Positions 36,110 to 48,550 of a stretch of 64,000 nucleotides of DNA are shown here, piece by piece (the stretch's first letter is position 1; each line of letters starts with the position of its first letter). The position numbers and the translations under genes were made by a program. The DNA lies in the NCBI GenBank assembly GCA_022560025.1, contig JAFISE010000157.1, positions 1 to 64,000 on the forward strand, given 5' to 3'. Under the pieces are notes generated by a model. It saw only the letters and a program-made list of their open reading frames with translations, searched no databases and was not told the origin of the DNA. This DNA comes from Stagonosporopsis chrysanthemi (lineage: Eukaryota; Ascomycota; Dothideomycetes; Pleosporales; Didymellaceae).

Positions 36110-36650
36110 GTAGTAATTAAGCTAGAGCCTTACTAACGTTGCTTATCTCCTCTTTAGTGTCTACTATAAGAGTATCTAAAGAAAGCTAAGCCTTCTTAGG
36201 CATAGTTTACTTAGGACTCTTGCCCTTAGTGCTCTGCTATAGAGCCTTAACTACTAGAGCTTGCAGGGATACTACAGCCTGCCTAAGCTCTGCTACTTTA
36301 TCCTGCAGGGACTTTACCTGCACAGTAAGCGCCCTTATTGCCTCTATTAAGGCTTAATTAGTAACAGGCTAGACGTAGTACTAATAGAGTAACATGTTGG
36401 CAGCTAATACCTCTTTAAGCTGCGCAGTTGCTACCTGCACTACACTTACTAAGGCATAGGCTAACTAACAGAGGTTATCTTAAGCAGTCTTACAAACAGC
36501 CTGTGCAGCTATTGCCTCTAGCTCTCTTAACTCCCTACTTTCTTCTGCTATAGCCTCTTCTTACGCAATAAGGTTGCCTTAAAAAGCATTATACTTAGGT
36601 CTAATATAAATTAGCACTTATTTAAAAGTTAGCCTAAAGACTAATAAAAA
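36110..36650 (-). pseudogene. Antisense accessory ORF of the chromovirus family, copy A
   Basis: On the minus strand between pol and the 3' LTR, one frame stays coding-like for about 175 codons; all interruptions are TAA or TAG, consistent with former Gln. The peptide is helical and heptad-like: EEAIAEESRELRELEAIAAQ, then VATAQLKEVLAANM, LIEAIRALTVQVKSLQDKVA and ELRQAVVSLQALVVKAL, followed by a basic KGKSPK segment and DTKEEISNVSKAL. It is a probable coiled-coil protein. The same frame is visible in copy B at 42.49-43.02 kb. I do not recognise the family. Confidence 0.6.
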
Positions 36651-37330
36651 GAGAGTAATAGTAATTAAACTAGACAACACTTCTTGTTCTAAAGTGTGCA
36701 ATAAGCACACTTTAATAACAATGCCTTGTTAAAGGTATATACTACTGCGTTCCCCTGCGCAAAGGCCTAAATTAAATAAAGGCAGATAACCTAATAGGCT
36801 ACTGCAAGAGCGCTAAGAGAGACAGGTATTAGTATAGTAACTAAAAAACAAGCCTAGCAATAGTTAGTAGCAATTAGATAAAGTTGTTTAAGGTACTTGC
36901 AGTAAGAATTAGTGTCTGTTAGAGAACAGAAACAGGCAGAGCACGCGTTGTTTACTTAAGAAGCACGCTGTAAGTGATTTAACTTAATTAGAAAGTAGAT
37001 TAAATGCGTTTCTACAGTTACTACAACTTTAGTAAAAGCTACTCTGTTAGTACAGGCTCTTACAACAGCTATAAGCCTAGTAACAATCTAATTTGCCTAG
37101 TTATTATTACTAGAGAGCTTGCCTAGAACAGATAAGTGTAAGGTAGCTGACATAGGTTGTGCAGCAAAACCTAAATAGAGGTTAACAACAGTAAAAGAAG
37201 ACTAGAGTCTTAGGACAAATAGAAGTTAGATATGTTTTACGCCTTTCTAAAGTTTAAACCTTTATAGCACAAGAATTTTCCTTATAATTTTATAGAATTA
37301 GAGACAATCTGCTTACAAGGAAGAGAGTAA

Positions 37331-37608
37331 TATAAGAATAAGCTAAGTTCTTTAAGCTTATCTTACATTACCTAACAACTACCTAACTTAGATCTGTCTT
37401 CTAACTGCTCCTTAGTATAGTCTTCTCTAAGCTTCTAGGTATAAGAAGAGAAGCCTCTACAGAGTTTAGATAGATAGTTTTAAAGTATCCTTTTATACAA
37501 GACCTATAGGAATAGAGATCTAGTCCTGCAGTTTATCTTAGTGCTCCTATACACCTCGTAGCGGATACCTATGCGATTTAGACCCCTCTAGCATCCTGCG
37601 TTGATACA
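37331..37608 (+). repeat. 3' LTR of chromovirus A
   Basis: 278 nt ending GATACA, directly followed by the TAGTA target duplication and the resumed sequence of copy B. Confidence 0.88.
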
Positions 37609-37613
37609 TAGTA

Positions 37614-40600
37614 CTTACAGTACGTAAGAAGCTTTTTAAAAAGACTCTTAATATTAAGGTTCTTATAAATAGAAGTAACGTTACCTTTTAGTAATAGTAT
37701 ACTTCTATTTAAAACTAACTTAGTATTAATACAGACTACTATTAAAGTATACATACCTATATAGCTCTTGTCTAGAGTTATATATCTAGATTAGCTAAAG
37801 AATACTTAAAACCTTAGTACCTCTTTAATAATAAGATAGATTGTTTTTACACTATAGAAGAGATAATTACGCTCTTTAAGACATACTTTGTTACTAGGAA
37901 CAAGTAGGCAGAAAGCTAAGCAGCCTTTAATTAACTCTAAATAGAAAAATTAGAAGCTTTCTTTGTTTTTAAGAGCTACTTCCTTAGTACAGCTATAAAA
38001 AAGACGTACTCTAATTAGAATAGTTTTACTATATATAGACTAAGATATCTTTAAGTATTTAAGTACTTAATCTAGGTTTTAAGTAGTAATAGTATAATTC
38101 TGTTTTAAATAGTAGAACACCTAACTACTTATAATATAGAAAAAAAGAACAACTCTACTATACTAACCTATACTGTTTTAAAACTCTTAAGATTAATAAG
38201 AACCTACTAGTTAGATACAAAACAGAGCTCTGTTACAACAAACTAACAAGATTACTTCTCTCTTAGCTAATCTACTTACTTTGCCTAGAGTACTTCTATA
38301 CTCTATGAACCTTCTAATATACTTGTACCTATAAAGAATATAACTTTAAAAGCTTACTATAACTATAAGAAGCTAGAACACTTTACTAAAGATTGTATAG
38401 TACTCTGCGTGTATAAAATTAAAGTAAAGTAAAAAGATTTTGTTAACACTAAAGAAGACTTTAACAAGACTAATACAATCTCTATAAGAAACAGTCTTAT
38501 CTAGAAAGATTATTCTACCTAGGCTTAAACTAATATAATCTATCTAATCTTTTACTATCTTACTTTTTTAGTAGTCTTTATTTCCTTACCTCTACTATTC
38601 TTTTAACTAAGGGCTTAGTGTCTAACTTTAATTCTTAGTTAATACTAGTACTTAAGGATTTTTGTTTTTAAATTCTAATATTGCTTATTTTATTTCTACT
38701 TCTCTCTATAAACCTATCTAAAAGCTACTTTTCTTAGTCTAGGTTAAAGAGTTCTAAGACCTAATTACTTCTCTAGTAACCTAGTATATATAGTTACACT
38801 TTATAGTTAATAGGTAGAAGGTATACAACTACTTTTTTATTATTATAGACCTTAGATTATAAGACTATATTATTAGTATTAAGTAATTAAAGCGTTTTAA
38901 GCTGTAACTTAATATAGATAGGTCTTAGTTAATATAGCTTACTAAATACTCTTAATTATATAATTCTACACTGCTTTTATTGATAACTTTGTAACAACCT
39001 CTTAGAAAAAGCAAGCCTAATAAGATATACAGTAACAAGAAGTTCTGTAGAAACAAAAAAAGTATTAGCAATAATATAGCCTTAGTACTATTGTTTAATA
39101 TATAAGAAGTATATTAAAGTTGCCTAAGTTTTGTTTACAACCTCTAGTACTACTTAATAAAGTAGTAAACACCCTTATAACTACTCTAACTAGGATTACT
39201 ACTATTACTATACTTTTAGCTAATACTCTCTACTTCTTAATAAAGAAACTACAAAACAAGTTCTTTATAACTAATCTATATAAGATTAATTATATTATAA
39301 AGGAAAAGTGTAACTAAAACAACTCTAATAATACTTAACTAATCTAAGAACACTTACTAGCTTAGTACTCTTAGTATGCTAATATATTTAGCAAAATAAA
39401 AACTAAAAGCCTTTTAGATTTCTACTCTTATAACTATAAGATTGTTTTAAAAAAACCTTTACCTAACTACTATTTTCTCTTGCACAAACAGAACCTTAAA
39501 GAATTTAAAGTAACTAAGAAGTTTGTATAGAATTAACTCTAATAGAGTTAGATTAAATATAGCTAAAGCCTATTTATATTACTAGTACTATATATATAGA
39601 AGCTAAATAGAAGCCTGCGTATCTGTATAGACTATTGTAAATTAAATAATCTTCCTTATAAGAACTTTTATCTAATACTCTATATAGACAAGCTACTTGC
39701 CTAACTATCTAAGGTAAAGATATTTACTAAGTTAAATATTTAATTAGCTTTTAACTAAATCTGTATAGATCTTGCTTTAGAAAAGTATACTACGTTCTAG
39801 ACGCGTTACAGCATATATAAGTACAAAGTCTTACTATTTAGTTTATATAATAGCTCTGCTACGTACTAACACTATATAAACAATATTCTAATTAACTATA
39901 TAGATAACTTCTATATTGCTTACCTAGACAATATCTTTATCTACTCTAAAGATACTTAGACTTACTAGATATATATTAAAAAGGTTCTAGAACGTCTTTA
40001 CTCTATAAGCCTGTAAGTTAATATTAAGCAAAGTAAATTCTATATAACTTAAACCTAGTACTTTAGGTATATTCTTATAAACAAAGGTATTAAGGTAGAT
40101 TCTAAGAAGGTACAGGTTTTAGTAGACTAGAAGCTACTTACAACTATAACAAGTGTAGAATTATTCTTAGGCTTTACTAGTTTCTATTAACAATTTGTAC
40201 CTAAGTTCTCTTAGGTAGTAAAACTTTTAATTACGTTGTAAAGTCTATTAAATACCTTTAAATAGACTCTAGACTACTAGACTAGCTTTAAGAAGCTTAA
40301 ACAGAGCCTATTAGCTATCTTAACTCTGTGCTGCTTTAACCTAGACCTTAAAACAAAGCTTAAGACTAATATATTAGATAGAGTAGTAGCTAGCATTATA
40401 TCTTAGAAACACGCAGACAACTGCTAGTACCTTATAGCATTCTATAGCTGTTCTCTATTAGATTTAGAGCTTAACTAGAAGATCTATAATAAAAAGCTCT
40501 TTACTATCTTCTAAGCTTTTAATAAGTAGAGAGCAGAGCTAACGTCTATACTAAATTAAATCTAAGTCTACTCTAACTACTATTCTCTAGAATATTTTAT

Positions 40601-42310
40601 AACTACTAAGGTCCTAAATACTTAACAAGCTAGGTAGGTAGAGGCGCTTACTCTATTTAACTTCTAAATTAAGTATACTCTTAAGAAAAATAATAAAAGA
40701 GCTAATATCTTTAGTTAAAGAGAGTAAGACCTAGCTAACCTTAAGTTAGTATAAGAAGATAATTACTTCTAAGTAATACTAGAACTCTATTAGCTTTATA
40801 GTTGTATTAACTTTAACTTTATATAAGTCTACTTTTTATATTCTTTAGTCTCTACTATTTGCACATTGCAACCTAAGCTATAGTTAGACTTGTTAGAGCT
40901 AATTAAAGCTGTGCTACAACACAATTACTAAGCCTTTAAAAAAGATTATAAATTACTAGTCTCTAGCTATTAGATTTATAATAGTCTGCTTCTATACTAA
41001 GATTATCTGTGCGTAGTCCTAGACTTAGTACTATACACTTACCTTATCTAAAAAGCTTATAACTGAGTATTTACTACTTATCTAAGTGTAGAGAAAACCT
41101 ACTAGCTACTATCTTAATAGTATTACTAGCAAGGTATAGGCGCTAAGTATAAACAATATATACAAAATTATATCTCTTATTACTATAGTTATTTAAAACA
41201 GACTAAACTCTATAAGTATTTTTACTTATTACCTATTTTTAATTAACTTATATAGTACCTATATATAGATTTTAAGAATTTTCTAAAGGATAAAGCTTAA
41301 TACAATTAAATACTTATTATTATTAACTATTTAACAAAGTAAGGAATTACTATTTTATACTACAAGATAATAACTATATAAGAGATTGCTTTTTTATTTA
41401 TTTAATAGGTCTATTATTTTAGTTATACTCTTAAATTAATAGTATCTAATTATAGACCTTAGTCTATGTCTTGTTTCTAGTCTAAGTTCTGTTAGATTAT
41501 TAGTGTTAAAGTTAAGCTTTCTACTGCCTACTATAAAAAAACTAATAGCTAAATAGAAATTATAAACAAGTATATTAACTAGTAGCTATAACTATTTGTA
41601 ATATACTATTAAGATAACTTGTTTTAATTACTACTGCTTATTAACTGTGCACAGCTTACTTTACTTTATTCTAGTATTAGAATAACTCTTTATTAAGTAT
41701 TGTTTAGAAGTAAACTTAGATAGAGCTAGTAGTAAAATAAACCTAATATAGATACAACTTTTTATAACAACCTAAACTACTAGAATATACTTACTCTAGT
41801 AACCTATATACACTAAGCTTAGAAAGCAGCTAAAGAGAGTATAGAAAAGGCGCAGCTGCTAATAAAAGCTACTAAGAACAAGCACTGCAGTCTAGTTAAC
41901 TAGGCAGTAAGTAATAAGGTATACTTGTTAACTAAGAACTTAGCTGTTAAGTGTCCTAGCTAAAAGCTATCTAACTTCTAAGAAGGTCTATTTAAGGTTC
42001 TTAAACAAGTTAGTTATTTATAGTGTTTAAAACTTTCTTCTAGCTTATAAATCTATAACGTCTTTGCTCTAGATATACTCTACAAAGACTTAGTAAACTC
42101 TTTGCCTAGACAGAAAGCTCTAAAATCTTTAAGTATTCTAATTTAAAGAGTTAAGAAATAGAAAGTATAAAGAATACTTATAAGTAAGCTAGTCTAATAA
42201 TACTTAAAGTACTGTGTAAGTTAGCTAAGATATAACCTTAACTCTACTTAGTACTTAGTAGAAAACTTTAAAAATTCTTTCTATAAGCTAAGAGCGTTTT
42301 ATAATAAGTA
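37614..42310 (+). pseudogene. gag-pol relic of chromovirus B
   Basis: Colinear with copy A from the start of gag onwards. Recognisable are a degraded zinc knuckle near 38360-38400, the pre-RT segment at 39120-39317, YLDNIFIYS near 39920-39945, and RNase H, integrase and chromodomain relics to about 42300. It has more stops and more substitutions to A/T than copy A. Confidence 0.82.
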
Positions 42311-42489
42311 TTTATAATTACTAAGTCTTTTAAAGTAGTTACTATATTAGATTAAATCTTAGAAAGAAAATAGCTAGTAATAGTTTAAGTAAGTATATTA
42401 TAGATTTAAAAGATAAAGAAGATCTAGACTACTCTTAACTTTTACTTACCTAGCTAAGTAATAAAAAAAAGTATCTACTTTACTATATA

Positions 42490-43020
42490 TATAGTAATTA
42501 AGCTAGAGCCTTACTAATATTACTTATCTCTTTCTTAACGTCTACTAAGAGAGTATCTAAGTTAGCTAATGCCTTTTTAAGTACTAATTTCTTTAGGCTC
42601 TTGCTCTTAGTGCTTTGCTATAGAGCCTTAACTACTAGAGCCTGCAAGGATACTACTATCTGCCTTAGCTCTGCTACCTTATTGCGCAGAGACTTTACTT
42701 GTGCAGTAAGTGCTCTTAAGACTTCTACTAAGGCTTAATTAGTAACAGGCTAGATATAGTACTAATAAAGTAATATATTAGCAGCTAACACTTCTTTTAG
42801 CTGTATAGTTGCTACTTACACTATACTTGCTAAGGTATAAGCTAACTAATAGAAGTTATTTTAAGCAGTCTTATAAACAGCTTATATAGCTATTACTTTT
42901 AGCTTTTTTAACTCTCTACTTTCTTTTACTATAGCCTTTTTTTACGCAACAAGGTTGCCTTAAAAAGCATTATACTTAGGTTTAATATAAATTAGCACCT
43001 ATTTAAAAGTTAGCCTAAAG
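42490..43020 (-). pseudogene. Antisense accessory ORF of the chromovirus family, copy B
   Basis: Homologue of the minus-strand frame at 36110-36650, in the same place between chromodomain and 3' LTR. Preserved segments include VATIQLKEVLAANILLY, ALTAQVKSLRNKVAELR and DTLLVDVKKEISN. Stops lie mostly at the same former Gln positions. Confidence 0.55.
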
Positions 43021-43716
43021 ACTAATAGAAAGAAATTAATAGTAATTAAACTAGATAACACTTCTTATTCTAAAGTGTATAATAAGTATACTTTAATAAT
43101 AATACTTTATTAAAGGTATATACTACTATATTCTCTTATATAAAGGCTTAAATTAAATAAAGGTAAATAACCTAATAAGCTACTATAAAAGTAATAAGAA
43201 AGACAGGTATTAGTATAGTAACTAAAAAACAAGCTTAGTAATAGTTAGCAGCAATTAGATAAAGGTTTTATTTAAGGTACTTACAGCAAGAATTAATATC
43301 TATTAGAAAATAAAAATAGGCAGAGTACGCTATATTTACTTAAGAAGTATACTATAAGTAATTTAACTTAATTAGAAAGTAAATTAAATATATTTCTATA
43401 GTTACTATAACTTTAGTAAAAGCTACTTTGTTATAGTATAGGCTCTTATAATAGCTATAAGCTTAGTAACAATCTAATTTACTTAGTTATTGTTACTAAA
43501 GAGCTTGCCTAGAACAGATAGATATAGAGTGGCTAATATAGGTTATGCAGTAAAACCTAAATAGAAGTTAATAATAGTAAAAAAAGACTAAAGTCTTAGA
43601 ATAAGTAAGAGTATAATATATTTTATACTAGTTTAAAGTTTAAACCTTTATAGCACAAGAATTTACTTTACAATTTTATAGAATTAGAGACAATCTGCCT
43701 ATAAAGAGAGAAGTAA

Positions 43717-43995
43717 TATAAAAATAAGCTTAGTTTTTTTAAGCTTACTTTATACTACTTAACAACTACTTAACTTAGATCTGTCTTGTAACTACTCTTT
43801 AGTACAGTCTTTTCTAAGCTTCTAGGTATACGAAGATAAGTCTTTATAGAGGTTAAATTAATAGTTTTAAAGTATTCTTTTATATAAGGCCTATAAAAAT
43901 AGAGATCTAGTTCTATAGTCTATCTTTATACTTCTATATACTTTATAGCAGATACCTATGCTTTTTAGACTTTTTTAGCATTCTATATTGTTATA
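43717..43995 (+). repeat. 3' LTR of chromovirus B
   Basis: About 279 nt, TATAAAAATAAGC to GTTATA, aligned to the LTRs of copy A. It is the most RIP-altered LTR of the set. The 5 nt next to it do not match those left of 27708 well, so the target duplication is lost or mutated. Confidence 0.75.
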
Positions 43996-46900
43996 ATAGT
44001 ATACCTAAATTAATTATTAGTAATAGAAATAAGCTCTTTACTTTAAACTTCTAGATAATATTCTTTATAAAAGTAAGAATAAAGAAGAAACTCTTAACTG
44101 CCTACTATCTATAGATAGATAGACAGACAGAACAAGTAAACTAGACAATAGAAATATACCTCTAAATATACTATAACTAGCAGTAGAACAACTAGGTTTT
44201 ACTTTTGCCTATAGCATAAATTGTATACAAAAACAAGAAATTAGAAGTAATAGGCTACACACTGTTCTTTATAAGTTATAGATAATATCTAAGTCTCTTT
44301 ATATAAAGTTTCTAAAGTAATATCTAAATAAAGTTAGCAATATCTTTAGTATAGAAACTAAAGGATATATATTAGAAATTGCTTAATAATATTGCTAAAG
44401 CTTAGTTATAAGCAATTTCTTACATAAATTTAAAAAGAAAAACAGTACTTTAGCTAAAAAAAAAGAAATAAAGTGTATCTTCTTATAAGAAATCTTTATA
44501 TACAAAGATAAATAAAGAAACTAGATAAAGTTAAGGTTAGACTATTTTTTATTTTAAAGTAGATTAGCCTAGTTAACTACTAACTAGACCTACTAAAAGA
44601 TATAAAGATCTACCTAGTGTTCTATATATTGCTATTAGAAGTAGCTAACCTAAGAACACTAATCTAGAAAGACTTCTATTATTAAGCTAATAGTAATAAC
44701 AAATAGGAAGTTAAGAATATTATAAAACATTGTAAGAAAGGTTGCAATAACAAGTGCTTAGTTAAGTAGTTAAGATACTTAGAGTTAGAAAGTATATAGA
44801 AGCTAAGTATAAACTTTATAAACTACTACTAACTAGTATAAAAGTACTATAGTTTGCTATAGACTCTTTAATAAGACTTATAGCACTTTAGGTTATTAGA
44901 GAAGTATTTATCTTAATAGATATAGCTAGATAATTAACTTCTTTAGCTAAGTCTAACTTACCTAACTTAATTATTTTATTTGCTAAGCCTAGCGCTTTGT
45001 ATTGTGTACAATCTTTAGCTTGTTTTAAAATCTTCTTATTTTGTAACAACTATACAATTATAGTTGCTAACAATGTTTTATTATCTTTAACCTTTTTCTT
45101 ATACTCTTTATAAGTATAATCTAATAACTTCTTAGATATATTTATATATAGCTTACTTACTCTAGTATACTTAGTATACTTTATTTAGTTTAGAGTACTT
45201 AGTATAATATAGTACTTATAGCCTTTAAATAAACAGTAGTTATAAAGAACTTTAGACAGTATATTAGCTTATTAAATTTCTAAGCTAAGTTAAAGGTTAT
45301 AAACATAAGAAGATATCTTAACTTACTAGATTACTAGATAAAGAGAAGCTTTAGCTTTATATAAACCTAGTTACCTGTTATATAGTTTAAAAAGAAACTA
45401 GATAGAAAGAAGAAGTAGTGTTATAATTCTGCAAAGAATACAGTATAGTGTAATAAGTAACTAACTAGAATTCTAACAGGAACTAGAGATTAAGGTATAA
45501 GACAAACTAATTACAAGTTATATAACTTGCTTATTAACAAGTATGCACAGACTAATACTTTTTAATAAGTGTAATACAACTCTACTTATTAATAAGCAAT
45601 TATAACTATATCTTATTAGACTAACTTTAGTTGCTTATTAACAAGCATCTTATAGTTATAGTATATAGTATAGTAGAAATACAGACTCTTATAGTTTGTG
45701 TTTAACCTAAGTAACAATCTAAGTTATTAGATCTTAACTCTAACCTTTAAGCTAGACAGTCTACTCTATACTACTTATTATTACTTCTATTTTTACGACA
45801 GACAGATAGTATCTATACTCTTTACTATAAACCTCTTTAGCTTCTTGTTACTATATTTATCTCTAAGAACTAATTAAATAGTACTTATAATCTTTGCTTA
45901 AAGTACAACCTTAATAAAAGGTTAGTTTCTTTTCTAGAAGTATTTTTTCTTTTTCTTAATATATATCTATAATAAGTAGACAAAAATAAACTTTTTTTTA
46001 GATACTACTCCTATATTGTTTTAGTCTATTTATAGCTAACCTAAGATAAGGTTATATATATTTTTTTAAAAGAACACAAGCTTATAGAGTCTTTATATAT
46101 CTTTTAATATCTATATTAAGCTTTGTAGCTTCTATTATCTATAACATTTTCTTAGTAACTCTAGTTGTTTTTCTTTTTTTAATTAAAGAGCGCTGTAAAC
46201 AATTTTGTTTTGCAAACTTTAAAGATATAATACTGTATATTAAGTACCTAGTATCTATTAAGATGTATACTATAGTAGTATTGTCTATAATAGTACATAA
46301 TAATATAAGCTTCTTGTCTAGCTATCTTTTTCTAAGCTGCTAGAAGGTTTCTTTACCTTTATTGTTTTACTTTCTTAACCTTTACCTGTATTTTTAGGCA
46401 GAGGTGTCGAGTTTTCTAAATCCTTAGAGTTGCTGTCTTGTCTTTCTAAGTAGTTATTTACTATAGCTATCTAGACTAAGATATAGTTCAGACGTCTTAA
46501 ATATACTAGCTTGTATTTATTTAAGTAGTGTCTCTCTATTCTATATCTAATACATAGGTTGTTAGTACAATGTCTATTAACTTTTTCTTAGGTCTGCTAT
46601 TTAGCTCTTTCTCTATAATTCTAGGACTTATAACTAGCATAGGCTTGTATAGTAGGTTCTTAGTCTATTTTGTTATCTTGTTACTTCTAGCTATAGTAGC
46701 TAAAGTTAACAAGGTTATTATTATATACCTTGGTATATTTTAAGTTAATATCTATCTTTAAGACGTAGCTTATAAGTTCTTATATAGTCTATTTATCTAG
46801 GATATTAACTAAGACTATCTTGTCTTAGGAATTGCTCTAGATTACAGCTATGTACTAAGTCTTTAGATTGTAAGTGTTCTTTTCCTCTACTTTATTATAA

Positions 46901-47660
46901 GCTAGCTAGATAAACTCTATATTAAAAGCTTTGTATAATCTATATTTCTATATAATAATTATCTAAAGTTTTTTTTAAGACTTTTCTTTAATCTAAAAGT
47001 GTAAGTATTATTTATTTAAAAAAGTCTAAAAGTCTTTAACTATACTATATAGGTTTTTATCCTTTTATAATAGTTCTATATTAGTAGTGTATTCTTTTAA
47101 CTAGTTAAAGATATACACTATACTATAGACTAGATTATTATCTTATAAGTATAGTCTGTCTACTATTTATACTTTAAATATTTAGTATACCTTTCTTTAT
47201 CTATTAAACTTGCCTATATTAGAGAGTTTAATTAGTTTTCTAGTCTAGGGGTTTAACAACGTAAGTGTAGAAAGAGACGCTTACTGCAAGGCAATATAAG
47301 CTTAGACTTAGGCCTAAACAAGAGCTTATATATATTCTTAGATAGCTAGGTCTTAGAGAGACAGGCTCTCTAGAGGTTTAAATAGTACTTTAATAATAGT
47401 ATTGTCCTAAAGAGAGGCCTATGCTAGATAGGAAGCTAACCTTTCTATAGCTTGTTAAAGAACTTAATCTCTAAGAACCTCTAGCACTATAAAAGTAGCA
47501 ACCTATTCTTGTATAGCTCTATAGATATCTAAATAGAAGTTGTCTACTTAATAGAGGTCTAAGCTAAAGTCTGCTAACTACCTTATAGTATTATTAGCTT
47601 TATTAGCTATAGTTAAAGAGTCTCTTAATATCTTAATAAAGGTAGAGAATTAAATTTAAT
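43996..47660 (-). pseudogene. Right half of element D: unresolved repeat DNA with gag-protease relic
   Basis: About 45900-47650 on the minus strand reads as a gag-protease relic (see element D). About 44870-45190, also minus, keeps a ~90-codon coding-like stretch (LLDYTYKEYKKKVKDNKTLL, then LGLANKIIKLGKLDLAKEVN) that I cannot identify. A 15 nt motif TTGCTTATTAACAAG occurs at 45528-45542 and 45640-45654, with an inverted variant near 45586-45600. The rest is AT-rich without features. Confidence 0.4.
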
Positions 47661-47905
47661 TATAAAGAGCGTACTACTAAAAGCTATTACTAGTATAAAC
47701 TAAATAAATTTAATAAAGAATAACTATAGTGTAAATGCTCTTTATTTATAAGAGCTATAGCTAAAGCTTAGTAAGCTCTAGCTCTAGCTTGCAGAGTTTT
47801 TATACTCTGCTTTAGAGGTAAAGTAGTTCTGTAGCAAAGCTCTAATAAGTCTAATTCTAAGGCACGTAAGTGCTATGGCGCTAGTTACAGACCTAGCTTG
47901 TTATA
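47661..47905. repeat. LTR-like direct repeat of outer element D, right copy (245 nt)
   Basis: Partner of 26132-26376, aligned without length change. For the minus-strand gag-protease relic this is the 5' LTR. Confidence 0.65.
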
Positions 47906-48176
47906 AAAGAAAGTTAGTAATTAATAGCTTTAAGAAGGTTTTAAGTATATAGTAATAGTAAGAAAGTAAAGAAGTAAGCGTATACTAATAGAGCTAAGCT
48001 AACTTAAAAGTACTATAAATAATATAAATAGATAGAATATAATATATAAATATATAAGATTAATATAGAAGTAAGTTTTTAATAATACTATATACTATAG
48101 TCTATTATAAAGTACTAAAATAGAGTGTTTCTAGCTATAGTAGAGTAGGTTTTAGTAGAAGCTTAGTAAAAGTAAG
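47906..48176. other. AT-rich RIP-mutated DNA, no feature recognised
   Basis: Short stretch between the right LTR of D and the MITE. No open frame or recognisable relic. Confidence 0.4.
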
Positions 48177-48550
48177 TAGGCTAGCAAATAGGTCTTTTTA
48201 TTAAGATCTTAAATTAGTAATATCTCTATTAATTTAAGGCTAATTCTAAAGATTGTTAGTTTAATTTATAGCTATAAAATAAACCTATATTTTATTTACT
48301 AAACGTATATCTAATAGTATAACAGAAAAAAGCTATTTTATAACTTAGGCTGCTAAGAGATAAATCTCTAAATTTAGCTCTAATCTAGGACATCTAGCTA
48401 GCTAAAAATCTAGCTAATATCTTTATATATACAAAAGATAGACCTAAGTTAAGACTATAATTTAAGCTACTAATTATCTTACTTAGGCGTAAGCTTATAA
48501 AGATACTGCAGATTTTAAGATCTTAATATAGAAACCTATTTGCTAGTCTA
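48177..48550. mobile_element. hAT-like MITE, 374 nt
   Basis: The terminal inverted repeats start TAGGCTAGCAAATAGG on the left (48177-48192); on the right (48535-48550) the reverse complement reads TAGACTAGCAAATAGG. Similarity continues inward for about 38 nt on both sides (..ATTAAGATCTTAAA..). The flanks 48169-48176 (AAAGTAAG) and 48551-48558 (AAAGTAAT) match at seven of eight positions, which suggests an 8 nt target duplication as for hAT elements. There is no coding capacity. Related ends are found at 25607, 25838 and 59430. Confidence 0.75.

Larger units (their letters stand above)
28550..37608 (+). mobile_element. Ty3/gypsy chromovirus copy A (inserted in B, carries a Fot1/pogo insertion)
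   Basis: LTRs 28550-28827 and 37331-37608, each 278 nt (TATAAGAA...TA(C/T)A, originally TGTA...TACA). A perfect 5 nt target duplication TAGTA flanks it (28545-28549 and 37609-37613), and the disrupted copy B resumes on both sides. Without the DNA transposon at 28955-30799 it is about 7.2 kb. Order: leader, gag with zinc knuckle, protease, reverse transcriptase, RNase H, integrase, chromodomain, then ~1.4 kb with an antisense ORF relic before the 3' LTR. All coding parts contain many TAG/TAA stops at former Gln/Trp codons, so it is inactive. Confidence 0.9.
27708..43995 (+). mobile_element. Ty3/gypsy chromovirus copy B (outer copy, split by copy A)
   Basis: Left part 27708-28544, right part 37609-43995. 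Removing copy A and one 5 nt duplication leaves about 7.2 kb, the same size as copy A without its own insertion. The LTRs are about 27708-27985 and 43717-43995 (278-279 nt). The right part continues exactly where the left part stops (AGCTTAGTA then CTTACAGTA). It carries gag (37.6-38.5 kb), protease, reverse transcriptase, RNase H, integrase and chromodomain relics (39.1-42.3 kb) and the antisense ORF relic (about 42.49-43.02 kb). It is more heavily RIP-mutated than copy A; every domain is broken by stops. Confidence 0.85.
26132..47905 (-). mobile_element. Outer LTR-type retroelement D (relic, interrupted by B)
   Basis: Defined by the LTR-like pair 26132-26376 and 47661-47905. In the minus strand, inside the right LTR, a gag-protease relic is visible at about 45900-47650; it includes an aspartic protease core ILIDTRYLIYS (about 46200-46275), where D-T/S-G is expected and Gly is now Arg. 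Chromovirus B is inserted between 27708 and 43995, so D is the oldest layer of the nest. I could not find its reverse transcriptase in 43996-45900, which may hold another insertion. The family is probably Ty3/gypsy from the protease style, but with moderate confidence. Confidence 0.5.
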
